This document shows, piece after piece, positions 1 through 8,099 of a stretch of DNA of 64,000 bases (position 1 is its first letter; each line of letters starts with the position of its first letter). Location: positions 29,703-93,702 of the forward strand of contig JAJDUT010000104.1 in assembly GCA_022826515.1 (NCBI GenBank). The letters are read 5' to 3'. The notes under the pieces were generated by a model. It was not told the origin of the DNA. It did no database searches and worked only from the letters and a program-made list of their open reading frames with translations. This DNA comes from Candidatus Latescibacterota bacterium. GTDB lineage: Bacteria > Latescibacterota > UBA2968 > UBA8231. Made by a program: the position numbers and the translations under genes.

Positions 1-1
1 G

Positions 2-346
2 GGCAAGGTCCACCTGCACGGCCGCGACCGCTACGTCAATCCGCAACTCTACGAGGCCGTGCAGGCAGCCGAAATAGGGGAAATCGTTGGCCCCGTCCAG
101 GTCAAGGGTGGGTACAGCCTGTTCAAAGTACTCCGCCGCACAGAAGGAGAACTCCCACCGTTTTCCAGAATGGCACGACGGGCGCACTCACTGCTGCGTC
201 GGCAGAAGGAAGACCGGATATTCGCGGAATTAGTTGACGAGTTGCTGGAGAAGTACCAGGACCGCATAACAATATATCAAGACGAGTTGGCAGCGGCTTT
301 GCCCGACACCTTGATACAACGACTATCTGCTACAGAGGGAGATTGA
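2..346 (+). CDS. Parvulin-type (PpiC/SurA-like) peptidyl-prolyl isomerase, C-terminal fragment
   Basis: The reading frame is open from base 2, so the gene begins outside the window and only the last 114 residues are present. The segment with GEIVGPVQVKGGYSLFKVL is the typical end of a PpiC rotamase domain. A basic, helix-rich tail follows, as in SurA/PrsA-like chaperones that catalyse prolyl isomerisation of exported proteins in the periplasm. The signal peptide and chaperone domain cannot be seen. It ends at TGA 344-346, close to and convergent with the lipoprotein gene on the other strand. The family call is fairly secure; the subfamily is not. Confidence 0.75.
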   Translation, partial: GKVHLHGRDRYVNPQLYEAVQAAEIGEIVGPVQVKGGYSLFKVLRRTEGELPPFSRMARRAHSLLRRQKEDRIFAELVDELLEKYQDRITIYQDELAAALPDTLIQRLSATEGD

Positions 347-362
347 GGAATCTATGCGGAAG

Positions 363-1100
363 TTATCTGTCCGCACACTCGTCGGGATTCTCTTCGCAAT
401 TCGACCGCTTTACCAACTGCCCTTTTTCCCACACATCCTGCCTTATTTTCTTTCCCTGGACATCAAAGACTATAAAAATCCCATCGGGATTTCCGTCTGT
501 GTAGGATCCCTCCCATTTTTTTTGCCCGTTTTCGTAGTAGAAGACAAGGGGCCCGTTTGTCTTTTCTGCTGATTCGTCGTAATGGGTCCAGACCCCGCTC
601 TCGCGACCGTTTGTATAGAACCCTTCCAGCCATTTGTTTCCGTTGCTGTAGTAACTGATATAAGGGCCGTGCCATTGACCGTCTTTAAAGACTATGGATA
701 ATTCTATTTGCCCGTTTGCATAGTACTTGGTATAGGCCCCGTGGAACTGCCCCGCTTTATAGGTTCCTTCCGAACGTTTGGCTCCATCCTCATAATAGTC
801 TGTAAAGGAGCCGTGGAGTTTACCTTCCCTGTAGGTCTCTGCCGATTTTCTGGTCCCATCTTCAAAGTAATAGACAATTTTTCCATCTTTCTCATTGTCC
901 TTGTACATGCCCTGTGCCTGCAGATTGCCGCTCGTATAATACGCTGTATAGGGACCGTGTTTGACTAACTCGTTTACTTCGTTTTTGTAGTACTGGTATT
1001 GAACTTTGACCTGCCCATCGGGATATGTTTCGGTTTTAACTTTTGGGCCACAGCCATACAGTGCGATTGCCGCACCGATAACAATCGTCATCCATTTCAC
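363..1100 (-). CDS. Secreted lipoprotein with MORN-variant (YwqK-type) repeats
   Basis: This 245-residue protein starts at a GTG preceded by GAGGG. It opens with a short lipoprotein signal (IALYGC, predicted lipidated Cys17) and so should be anchored in a membrane. From about residue 45 to the end it consists of seven or eight repeats of about 22 residues built on G-x-Y/F-x-x-Y-Y-x-x-G-x-x-x-x-E-G, the MORN_2 pattern of YwqK-like proteins. In databases such proteins are often labelled toxin-antitoxin YwqK antitoxin, but nothing nearby supports a toxin-antitoxin role. MORN-variant repeats more likely form a beta-rich surface or binding scaffold. The gene is visibly less GC-rich than its neighbours. 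The ligand is unknown. Confidence 0.75.
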   Translation of the reverse strand: MKWMTIVIGAAIALYGCGPKVKTETYPDGQVKVQYQYYKNEVNELVKHGPYTAYYTSGNLQAQGMYKDNEKDGKIVYYFEDGTRKSAETYREGKLHGSFTDYYEDGAKRSEGTYKAGQFHGAYTKYYANGQIELSIVFKDGQWHGPYISYYSNGNKWLEGFYTNGRESGVWTHYDESAEKTNGPLVFYYENGQKKWEGSYTDGNPDGIFIVFDVQGKKIRQDVWEKGQLVKRSNCEENPDECADR

Positions 1101-1132
1101 GATTGAAATCCCTCGTTAGAGGTTAGACGCCC

Positions 1133-1867
1133 TTAAGGGCTAGTCCTACGCATGATGCTGAGTATCTGGCCGGTCATGCCGCTGGCCGGGGGTTGTGCGG
1201 CGAGGAAAAGCGCCGAGGCAACGACCTGTTCTGGCTCCTTCCACGGGTCGCTTGCAGCGCGAAAGCTGCTGGCCTGTTGCCAAGAAGGTTTTGACAACTC
1301 CGTCTTGACCGGGCCGGGTATGAGGACGTTGGCGATGATGCCCTCGTCCCACACTTCTTCTGCAATGGCTTGGGTCAACCCGTGCAAGGCCGCTTTGGAC
1401 GCGCAATAGACGCTCAGATCCGCGTGGCCGACCTGACCCATGCCAGAGCCGACGTTGATGATATTCCCGCTGCCCTGTCGCTGCATAATAGGCAATACCG
1501 CGCGGCAACAGCGAACGACGCCCATGACGTTAATTTGCCACGCCTGCTCCCACTCTTCATCCGTCGCGTCTAAAAACAGCCCGCGCGGATTGACGCCGGC
1601 GTTGTTGACGAGAATATCGATCCGACCGAACTGCGCTACTGTTTGCTGCACGAGGTGTTCCACCTCTGCACTTACCCGCAAATCAGTCGGCACAGCGAGG
1701 GCTTCGCCGCCCTGCGCGGCAATCGCCGCAGCTACTTCGTCGAGCTGCGCCGTGCTGCGTGCGGCAATGGCAATCTGCGCGCCCTCGGCAGCATAGCCCA
1801 CAGCGATAGCGCGACCAATGCCGCGACCCCTGCCCGTGACGAGGGCGACTTTGTCTTTGAGTTGCAT
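1133..1867 (-). CDS. Short-chain dehydrogenase/reductase (SDR)
   Basis: This 244-residue NAD(P)-dependent oxidoreductase is of classical SDR length. The cofactor glycine motif TGRGRGIG lies at residues 11-18, the NNAG motif at 88-91, and the catalytic Ser141, Tyr154 and Lys158 (YCASK) are in place. It resembles the FabG/3-oxoacyl reductase-like group, but the substrate cannot be deduced. The start lies 7 bases after the hemB stop on the same strand, so the two are probably co-transcribed. The link to haem synthesis may be only positional, because SDRs are often carried in unrelated operons. Confidence 0.85.
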   Translation of the reverse strand: MQLKDKVALVTGRGRGIGRAIAVGYAAEGAQIAIAARSTAQLDEVAAAIAAQGGEALAVPTDLRVSAEVEHLVQQTVAQFGRIDILVNNAGVNPRGLFLDATDEEWEQAWQINVMGVVRCCRAVLPIMQRQGSGNIINVGSGMGQVGHADLSVYCASKAALHGLTQAIAEEVWDEGIIANVLIPGPVKTELSKPSWQQASSFRAASDPWKEPEQVVASALFLAAQPPASGMTGQILSIMRRTSP

Positions 1868-1874
1868 AGCTGAG

Positions 1875-2846
1875 TTAGTCTCGCAAGTACCCGGCGACCT
1901 CTTTGGCGAAATAAGTCAAGATCATGTCCGCGCCAGCCCGCTTAATCCCGGTCAACACTTCCATAACGGCCTGCTCGCGCTGGACCCACCCCCGCTCCAC
2001 AGCCGCCATAATCATCCCGTACTCGCCGGAGACATTGTACGCGGCAATCGGCACGTCAAAGGCTTGGCGAGCGGCGGCGATCACATCGAGATAGGCCAGC
2101 GCCGGCTTGACCATCACCACATCGGCCCCTTCCTCAATGTCGAGTGCGATTTCTTTGAGCGCCTCGCGGCCATTGGCCGGGTCCATCTGATAGGTCTTCT
2201 TGTCGCCCTTTTTGGGTGCCGACTGGAGCGCGTCGCGAAACGGGCCGTAAAAGCACGAGGCGTATTTAGCCGAATACGCCAAGATGCCAACATTTTTATA
2301 ACCAGCCGCGTCAAGCGCCCGGCGGATGCCGCCGACCCGGCCATCCATCATGTCGGAAGGCGCGACCCAATCGACGCCCGCTTCGGCGTGCGACAGGGCC
2401 ATCTTGCACAGCACCTCTATGGTCTCGTCGTTTACTACCTCGCCATCGACGACCAAGCCGTCGTGGCCGTGGTGGGTATAGGGGTCGAGGGCCACGTCGG
2501 TCTGCACGCAGAGTTCGGGCACCGCGGCTTTGAGGCTGCGGATTGCTCGTTGGATCAAGCCCTGCGGGTCGTAGGACTGAGTGGCCTGATCGTCTTTTTC
2601 GGTCGAGTAGCCGAAGAGATTGACCGCCGGGATGCCCAAGTCCCACAGCTCGCGGCACTCATCGACCAGCTCGTCAACCGAGAAGCGATATTGGCCGGGC
2701 ATGTCGTCGATGGGTGCGCGCGTTTTTTCGCCTTCGGTGACAAACAGCGGATGGATCAGATCATCGACGCGCAAATGGGTCTCGCGCACCAAACTGCGCA
2801 CCGCTTCCGAGCGCCTGAGTCGTCGGGGCCTTTTCGTCAATTCCAC
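1875..2846 (-). CDS. hemB: Delta-aminolevulinic acid dehydratase (porphobilinogen synthase)
   Basis: This 323-residue cytosolic enzyme condenses two 5-aminolevulinate molecules to porphobilinogen in haem and chlorin synthesis. Length and sequence match the family throughout. The Schiff-base lysines are Lys194 (YSAKYAS) and Lys247 (VMVKPA). The metal region reads TDVALDPYTHHGHDG (residues 116-130). Asp and Ala replace the cysteines of zinc-dependent enzymes, so this is the Asp-rich type expected to use magnesium or another non-zinc ion. The start is a GTG six bases after GGAG. It is the first gene of a probable hemB-SDR operon. Confidence 0.95.
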   Translation of the reverse strand: MELTKRPRRLRRSEAVRSLVRETHLRVDDLIHPLFVTEGEKTRAPIDDMPGQYRFSVDELVDECRELWDLGIPAVNLFGYSTEKDDQATQSYDPQGLIQRAIRSLKAAVPELCVQTDVALDPYTHHGHDGLVVDGEVVNDETIEVLCKMALSHAEAGVDWVAPSDMMDGRVGGIRRALDAAGYKNVGILAYSAKYASCFYGPFRDALQSAPKKGDKKTYQMDPANGREALKEIALDIEEGADVVMVKPALAYLDVIAAARQAFDVPIAAYNVSGEYGMIMAAVERGWVQREQAVMEVLTGIKRAGADMILTYFAKEVAGYLRD

Positions 2847-2964
2847 AGCAGTCTCCTAGTTAAATTTCTCTTTAGTCAGACGGATCAAATCGGGGTTACC
2901 ACACAGACCATAATGTTAAAAAATCGCCTAGCGGATGGAAAATTCATCGCCTAGCAACAAGTGT

Positions 2965-4260
2965 TCACAGACAAAACCTCAAAAACTCATCCTCTGTCTT
3001 TTCGCACCATGCTCGCAGGCGACGGCGATGGTCGTCGAGTTCGTCCTTAAACCGCGCGTTGACGGCGAGGTTGACCATTTCGCCCGGGTCTGCTTGCAAA
3101 TCGACGAGCTGTTCGCGGTAGCGGCCCATGGGATAGGCGCTGTATTTGTAGCGGTCGGTGAGCACGGCGCGCGAAGCACCGCCACCGCCTGGACCTGAGC
3201 CAATGTCCATGATGGTTTCAACGACGAGCTCCCTGCGCCATTCGTCGGGCGCGTCGCCCTCGGCAAGCGGTCGCAAGCTCAGCCCTTCGAGGCCATCGGG
3301 GACGCTCGCACCGCCGACGTCGCACAGCGTGGGCAGCAGATCGAGGCCGAGGGAAACCAGATGAGTGTTGTCAACGCTACCGGCCCGCGTGATCCCTTTG
3401 TGACTAATGATAAACGGAACGTTGATGACTTCCTCATAGAGGCTGGTTTTTTGATTCCATTGGTGCGCGCCGTGCCCGTCGCCGTGATCTGAGGTAAATA
3501 CGATATAGGTCTCTCCTTCAAGACCGAGGTCGCGCAGGCCATTGAGCAGCACGCCGATTTCAGCATCGACTTTTTCGCACAGGCGATAGTAGTAAAATCG
3601 CAGCCGTCGCCAGTCGTCTTCCGTGTATTCGATGGTGGGATAGACGCGGCAGTTGGCCTGCCGCAACATCTGCAAGATGTCTGGTGAATAAGGTGGAATG
3701 GCGAAGTTTGCGGGCAGATTCGGGCATTCTTCCACAGTGGCCGGTTCCGGCACGGGGCCTTGCGGCAGCGGCTGATTGCGGGCGACTTGGCAGATGTCGT
3801 GGGGGTTGAGGAATGACGCGAAGAGGAAGAAGGGATTGTCGCGGTCGCGCTGCATGAATTCGATGGAGCGCAGCGGCACCTCGTCGTCGCGACTGCCGCA
3901 GATAACTTCGAGGCCGCTTTCTTCGGGCGTGGTGCCAGGGACATGCCATTTTCCCGACAGGGCGCAGTCATACCCCGCATTGGAGAGAAAGTTGCCGAGC
4001 GTCCGGCCTTTGTATTCGGGATTGATTGGTGTGTTGTTGCTGATCGCGCCATTTTGATGGGGAAAAAGACCGGTCATAAAGCTGGCGCGCTGGGGGGCGC
4101 ATAAGGGATGCGTGCAATAGGCGCGGGTGAATCGCACCCCCGTTGCGGCGAGGCGGTCCATATTGGGAGTGTACACGTCGGGGTTGCCGGCGCAGGACAT
4201 GGCCCCGGCGTATTGCTGATCCGTGATGATGAAGAGAATATTGGGACGACGATCTGGCAT
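2965..4260 (-). CDS. Formylglycine-dependent sulfatase (arylsulfatase family)
   Basis: This 431-residue protein has the alkaline-phosphatase-fold sulfatase pattern. NILFIITDQQ (residues 7-16) supplies an N-terminal metal-binding Asp. C54-A-P-Q-R58 is the C-x-P/A-x-R signature whose Cys is oxidised to formylglycine by an activating enzyme. A second metal-site segment FTSDHGDGHG lies past the middle. It should hydrolyse sulfate esters, for example on glycans. No signal peptide is evident, so it is either cytoplasmic or exported in an unusual way. It is a single gene, with GGAG before the ATG, and no activating-enzyme gene is in the window. The substrate cannot be assigned. Confidence 0.9.
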   Translation of the reverse strand: MPDRRPNILFIITDQQYAGAMSCAGNPDVYTPNMDRLAATGVRFTRAYCTHPLCAPQRASFMTGLFPHQNGAISNNTPINPEYKGRTLGNFLSNAGYDCALSGKWHVPGTTPEESGLEVICGSRDDEVPLRSIEFMQRDRDNPFFLFASFLNPHDICQVARNQPLPQGPVPEPATVEECPNLPANFAIPPYSPDILQMLRQANCRVYPTIEYTEDDWRRLRFYYYRLCEKVDAEIGVLLNGLRDLGLEGETYIVFTSDHGDGHGAHQWNQKTSLYEEVINVPFIISHKGITRAGSVDNTHLVSLGLDLLPTLCDVGGASVPDGLEGLSLRPLAEGDAPDEWRRELVVETIMDIGSGPGGGGASRAVLTDRYKYSAYPMGRYREQLVDLQADPGEMVNLAVNARFKDELDDHRRRLRAWCEKTEDEFLRFCL

Positions 4261-4415
4261 ACTTGATCTTTGCTCCTATCTAGTCTTCAGGCGGAAGGCG
4301 AAAATACGAATCAGCAGATGGAACGTCCAACGCCGAAGTAACAAAACGCCCTCAGCATCGTTCTATAAGCGTGTGCACACGAGAATTGTTCAACACCTGA
4401 CATCATGGAGATGCA

Positions 4416-4937
4416 ATGCACGCGGAACAGGCGATTGAAAGATACGGTCCGCTGGTCATGAGTCTGATCTGGCGGATCAACGGAAACCACGACGAGACAG
4501 CCGACCTCTACCAAGAAGTATTCGTGAAGTTCCACGAGACCACGAGCGAGCGCGGCCCACTGCAACAGCCCAAGGCGTGGTTGTGCCGCACGGCGATCAA
4601 TGCCGCCCTCGACTTCAACCGTCAGCGAGCGCGATTTGTCCCTTGGAGCGAGTCCGCGGAGCAACCTCACAACTGGGAGGCGAACGATGTGGTCGAAAAT
4701 GGTCTGATGGTTGAAAAAATTCGCCAACTCACGGTGGATTTGCCCGAGCGCCGCAGAGAAGTCTTCGTCCTCCGCTACTTCCAAGGCTGTTCCTTCGCGC
4801 AGATCGCCCAGTTGCTAAATTGCTCTGCGGGAGCAGCGCGAGCCGCAGCGTTCCAAGCCGCAAAACAGATTCGCGCGTGGCTCGCCTGCGACAGTCCATC
4901 CGCAACGACATCAAACCCCAAGGAAGCTAACCGATGA
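4416..4937 (+). CDS. ECF-type RNA polymerase sigma factor
   Basis: This 173-residue sigma-70-family protein has ECF length. The region-2 segment ADLYQEVFVKFHE lies near residues 28-40, and a region-4 helix-turn-helix (FAQIAQLLNCSAGAARA) near 128-144. It would redirect RNA polymerase to a stress or envelope regulon. Its TGA overlaps the ATG of the next gene (ATGA), so the two are translationally coupled, and the partner looks like an anti-sigma factor. The start ATG follows ATGGAG. The target promoters are unknown; such pairs usually also transcribe themselves, but I could not pick out a matching promoter upstream. Confidence 0.88.
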   Translation: MHAEQAIERYGPLVMSLIWRINGNHDETADLYQEVFVKFHETTSERGPLQQPKAWLCRTAINAALDFNRQRARFVPWSESAEQPHNWEANDVVENGLMVEKIRQLTVDLPERRREVFVLRYFQGCSFAQIAQLLNCSAGAARAAAFQAAKQIRAWLACDSPSATTSNPKEANR

Positions 4938-5863
4938 TTACGACTGAGCAGTTTGAACACAAACTCATCGAATACCTCGACGGCGAACTGTCCGACGCCG
5001 AAAAGCGGGAAGTCGAGGAGTACCTACAAGCCCACCCCGAAGCCATCGAGCTCAAAGGCGATTTCTCCCTGCTGTGCGCCGCAGGAAAATCAATCCGCGA
5101 GTCCACCTTCCCCGCAGATTTGCTCTTGGAGGCCAATCGCAAGCTCGCCGCTCGCTTGGACGATTCGCGTCAAGGGCATGTGGCACCCATCCCCGTCGCG
5201 TCCAGCAACGGATCGCCAGAAACCGTCCCCAGCCGGACCTGGCTGCCGAACCTCCGGCGGCGGTTCCGTCCGCCCGTACTCGCTGCCGCACTCGCCGCGC
5301 TGGCACTCCTCCTAGTAGGTGCTGTCACTCAGAGAGCGGCCCTCGCCAACATTGCCAGTAGCCTACTGCAAATCGTGGTGACCTTCAACGACGAGCCCCT
5401 ATCCGATAGCCAACAGCAGGCGTTCGACGAGGTTGTTGAGATCACGGAAACCTTGGATGAGAATGGCGATCCGGTCGTCACCGTCAACATGGACGGCGAT
5501 CAGCTATTTCAAGAGTTCAGAGACGGTGTCCTGGAAGTGATGGTCAGCGGCGATGAAAACAATGAAGCAGTAAGCTCCAATCTAGTCGATTCACTGCTCA
5601 CCGAGCTTGGCACAGACGCAGATCAGGCCATTATCGTGGTAGGGCCACCCGGGGCCCACACGGCCTTTGAAATAAGCCTCGATGAAAAGCCTACTGTAGT
5701 TGAAAAAAATGTAGTAAACCTCGGTTCCTTCGATTCGCTGCACACCGCGCTTGATTCGCTGCGCGCTGCGAAGATCGGCTCTCAGTCTCCGGGCGTCGTC
5801 GAGGATAAAAGCTGGGGCGACATCAAGAAAGCCGCTGGTTCCACCACGGACGACTCTCCCTAA
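4934..5863 (+). CDS. Membrane-anchored anti-sigma factor-like protein
   Basis: This 309-residue protein is coupled to the sigma gene by an ATGA overlap. The first 60 or so residues (YLDGELSDAEKREVEEYL) look like the sigma-binding domain of anti-sigma factors, but without the His-Cys-Cys zinc motif. A Pro/Ser-rich linker and one membrane segment follow (about residues 113-132, LAAALAALALLLVGAV). The acidic C-terminal half of about 180 residues would be extracytoplasmic and has no family I recognise. The inferred role is to hold the sigma factor at the membrane and release it on an envelope signal. The context supports the call more strongly than the sequence does. Confidence 0.7.
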   Translation: MITTEQFEHKLIEYLDGELSDAEKREVEEYLQAHPEAIELKGDFSLLCAAGKSIRESTFPADLLLEANRKLAARLDDSRQGHVAPIPVASSNGSPETVPSRTWLPNLRRRFRPPVLAAALAALALLLVGAVTQRAALANIASSLLQIVVTFNDEPLSDSQQQAFDEVVEITETLDENGDPVVTVNMDGDQLFQEFRDGVLEVMVSGDENNEAVSSNLVDSLLTELGTDADQAIIVVGPPGAHTAFEISLDEKPTVVEKNVVNLGSFDSLHTALDSLRAAKIGSQSPGVVEDKSWGDIKKAAGSTTDDSP

Positions 5864-5886
5864 TCAAGCGGTATCGACGAAGACGC

Positions 5887-6138
5887 TCACCTGCGGTAGG
5901 CTTTCTGCAGGTGAGCGTCATGTTGTGCAGCTCCATCACCGCCGCCGGATCGGAATTGACCGGCTACCGAGATTGCGCGTTCGATGCGCTCGTCATCGGT
6001 CGCGGCTGTCTCCGCCGATCGCAGTAGGAGATCAACCCCCTCGCGAATCACCGTCGCCATCGACACCTGCCGTTCGGCGGCGAGCCTCTTAACGCACCGC
6101 ACCTGCTTATCGGTCAACCGAATCTGCGTACGAATCAC
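5887..6138 (-). CDS. Ribbon-helix-helix (CopG/Arc-type) small DNA-binding protein, possible orphan antitoxin
   Basis: This 83-residue protein starts at GTG 6138, about eight bases after GGAG. Its N-terminus (MIRTQIRLTDKQ) forms the short beta strand, and the following 35 residues two helices, of a ribbon-helix-helix fold. The C-terminal tail, rich in Gly, His and Ala, resembles the toxin-wrapping tail of CopG/VapB-like antitoxins. No toxin gene is adjacent: downstream lies the convergent anti-sigma gene and upstream a methyltransferase gene. It may be an orphan antitoxin or a small autonomous repressor. The family call comes from the pattern only. Confidence 0.6.
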   Translation of the reverse strand: MIRTQIRLTDKQVRCVKRLAAERQVSMATVIREGVDLLLRSAETAATDDERIERAISVAGQFRSGGGDGAAQHDAHLQKAYRR

Positions 6139-6260
6139 TCAGATATCTCCATCGTTCTTGATTTTCCTTGACGGGTTTATGTCCTTCCTCTAGCCTCTGG
6201 AAGATACGGCGAAAGAACCCCAGTTTTAGGAAATCACGAAAAAAGTCCGCACAAAAGACA

Positions 6261-6944
6261 ATGAGTCATTCCGTCCGACGCCATCTGCGCCTTGAAATCG
6301 AGGCGTACGATAAGACCATCCGCGCCTTCATTCCCGCGTACGAGGAAATGCTGGCGCGAGCCGCAGATGCCGTTGCCGAAACCAAGCCGAAAAAAGTAAT
6401 CGACCTCGGCGCTGGCACAGGCGCATTGGCGCAAGCCGTATTGCAGCGATGCGAGGGAGCCACGGTCGAGCTGATCGACGCCGACGCCGAGATGCTCGAT
6501 CAAGCCCGCGAGCGGCTCGCACCCTTTGCTGCACGAGTGCAGTACACCGTGCGAGCGTTCCAAGGCCCACTACCTGCCTGCGACGCGGCAGTCGCCTCCC
6601 TCGCACTGCACCACGTTCCCACCCTAGCCGAAAAACGGACGATCTTCAGCGCAATTCACGCCGCGTTGCGTCCGGGCGGCATATTCGTCAACGCGGATGC
6701 GACCATGCCCGCCGCCCCATCCGCTCGCCAAGCCGAATACGAAACTTGGGCGGCCCACCTCGTCTCCTGCGGCATCGCCGAGGAGCGCGCCTATAGCCAT
6801 TTCGCAGAATGGGCCGACGAAGACACCTACTTTCCCTTGGAAGACGAACTCGCCGCGCTGACAGACACCGGTTTTGCCGCAACCTGCCTATGGCGCGTCG
6901 TACCCGTCACCGTCATAAAAGCGGCTAAATCACGCAGCACCTAG
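6261..6944 (+). CDS. Class I SAM-dependent methyltransferase
   Basis: The preferred start is ATG 6261 (MSHSVRRH), giving 227 residues. The frame is open further upstream to a TTG, but that extension is basic and unlike the family. Motif I is VIDLGAGTGALAQ, with the acidic motif II VELIDAD after it, and the Rossmann core spans about residues 40-150. A methyl-acceptor class cannot be assigned; it is closest in feel to the small Methyltransf_25 group. The gene stands alone between the small RHH gene (opposite strand) and the transporter gene (opposite strand). No strong ribosome-binding site is visible. Confidence 0.8.
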   Translation: MSHSVRRHLRLEIEAYDKTIRAFIPAYEEMLARAADAVAETKPKKVIDLGAGTGALAQAVLQRCEGATVELIDADAEMLDQARERLAPFAARVQYTVRAFQGPLPACDAAVASLALHHVPTLAEKRTIFSAIHAALRPGGIFVNADATMPAAPSARQAEYETWAAHLVSCGIAEERAYSHFAEWADEDTYFPLEDELAALTDTGFAATCLWRVVPVTVIKAAKSRST

Positions 6945-6966
6945 TGCGTGACGAGTTGCAGGAAGG

Positions 6967-7905
6967 CTACATCAGCTTGGGCAGCAGCAAGGCGAGAGCG
7001 ACGCTGACGAGGAGGCCAGCAAATATCTTCGCCAAATCGGATAGCACCAGCCGGGACACCTCCTGACGGCTGCGGTGCTTCTCGTTCCAAGCGATGGCGA
7101 TCTCGCGTCCAGCCAGCAGACCGACGAAGACCCACGTCGTGCTCATCGGGAGGTTGCTGACCTCCTTGAACAGGAACAGTACGATGCCGTAGATCAAGTC
7201 CACAAACGTCGCCGAGCGGATGTCAGTGGTGTTGGTCTTGGTCAGCACCACCTTCTGGATGGTACCGCCGTGGTTGTAAAAGATGAAGGCGAGTAAAGCC
7301 AACATGACGACGATGCTCGCCGCGAACCATTCCACGGCCAGGTCGCGCGGCAGGAAAACATAGATATTGGCCAAGTCCTGTATCAGCCACTGGCTCCAGA
7401 GAAAACCGGTCGAGCACCACTGCGCCACGGTCCACCAAGGACTCGTCGGCCCATCCGTCCGGTTGAAGCGGGACTCAAGACCTCGGGTGACCAGTCTGTA
7501 AATGAGAATAGCAGCCACGAAGGCGGTCGCGTACCCCGACAACGATTTAATCAGCATGCTCGGCAGCGCCTTGGGTGCGAAAATCGTCAGGGTCAGGAAG
7601 GTGGTGCTGACCGGGATGCCCCAGCGGGTCAGCAAGAGCAGGACGAAAGGTGGGACGCAGTAAATCCAGGAGAAGTGATCCGGCACCGGGATCGCCTGAA
7701 GTCTGCCGTAAGAGACGTCGCTGTGGACGATCCACCCATACACGAGAACCACCGTCAGGATACTACCGGCAAAGAGCCAGAGCACCCACCACGGACGGTG
7801 GGAATTGGAACTGAGAAAGGTCCCCAAAGTCTGAATTGCATCATTGCCGACAATCGAATACGAGCCGAGCAAGAACCCGACGATCATCAGTGCTTCTGGA
7901 CTCAT
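6967..7905 (-). CDS. PiT-like inorganic phosphate (or anion) transporter homologue
   Basis: The start at ATG 7905 (MSPEALMIVG) gives 312 residues and follows AAGGG; a longer reading from 8031 adds a poor, non-hydrophobic extension. About eight to ten membrane segments are present. The protein has the inverted two-repeat plan of PiT transporters: SIVGNDAIQTLGT with GIPVSTTFL in the first half, and NLPMSTTWVFVGLLAGRE in the second, corresponding to the GxND and P-x-S-x-T signatures. PiT proteins carry phosphate by cation symport. The first signature is slightly altered (VGNDA), so substrate assignment is tentative. The gene is monocistronic, convergent with the methyltransferase gene. Confidence 0.7.
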   Translation of the reverse strand: MSPEALMIVGFLLGSYSIVGNDAIQTLGTFLSSNSHRPWWVLWLFAGSILTVVLVYGWIVHSDVSYGRLQAIPVPDHFSWIYCVPPFVLLLLTRWGIPVSTTFLTLTIFAPKALPSMLIKSLSGYATAFVAAILIYRLVTRGLESRFNRTDGPTSPWWTVAQWCSTGFLWSQWLIQDLANIYVFLPRDLAVEWFAASIVVMLALLAFIFYNHGGTIQKVVLTKTNTTDIRSATFVDLIYGIVLFLFKEVSNLPMSTTWVFVGLLAGREIAIAWNEKHRSRQEVSRLVLSDLAKIFAGLLVSVALALLLPKLM

Positions 7906-8099
7906 TTTTTGATATCCCTTGAGAGTTTTCGCTAATACGCAGAAAGTGAAGATCAGCCGCCTCGCTGAGCAAAGGTATTTACTCGGCCACAGCCGAGCAA
8001 TGGCCGAGCTACACCTCTTCTGCACGGCCAAGCAATTTGGCCTCAGCCCATTGCACCATTATTTTCTCAGGTCACCATTCACCACAGCCCCGAGACTTT

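Noticed and set aside
363..1100. Toxin-antitoxin module suggested by the YwqK antitoxin label
   Set aside because: The protein is a secreted MORN-repeat lipoprotein with no toxin partner; the database label is not informative here.
1818..2954. 378-residue plus-strand ORF
   Set aside because: It is the antisense shadow of hemB, long only because of high GC content and codon bias.
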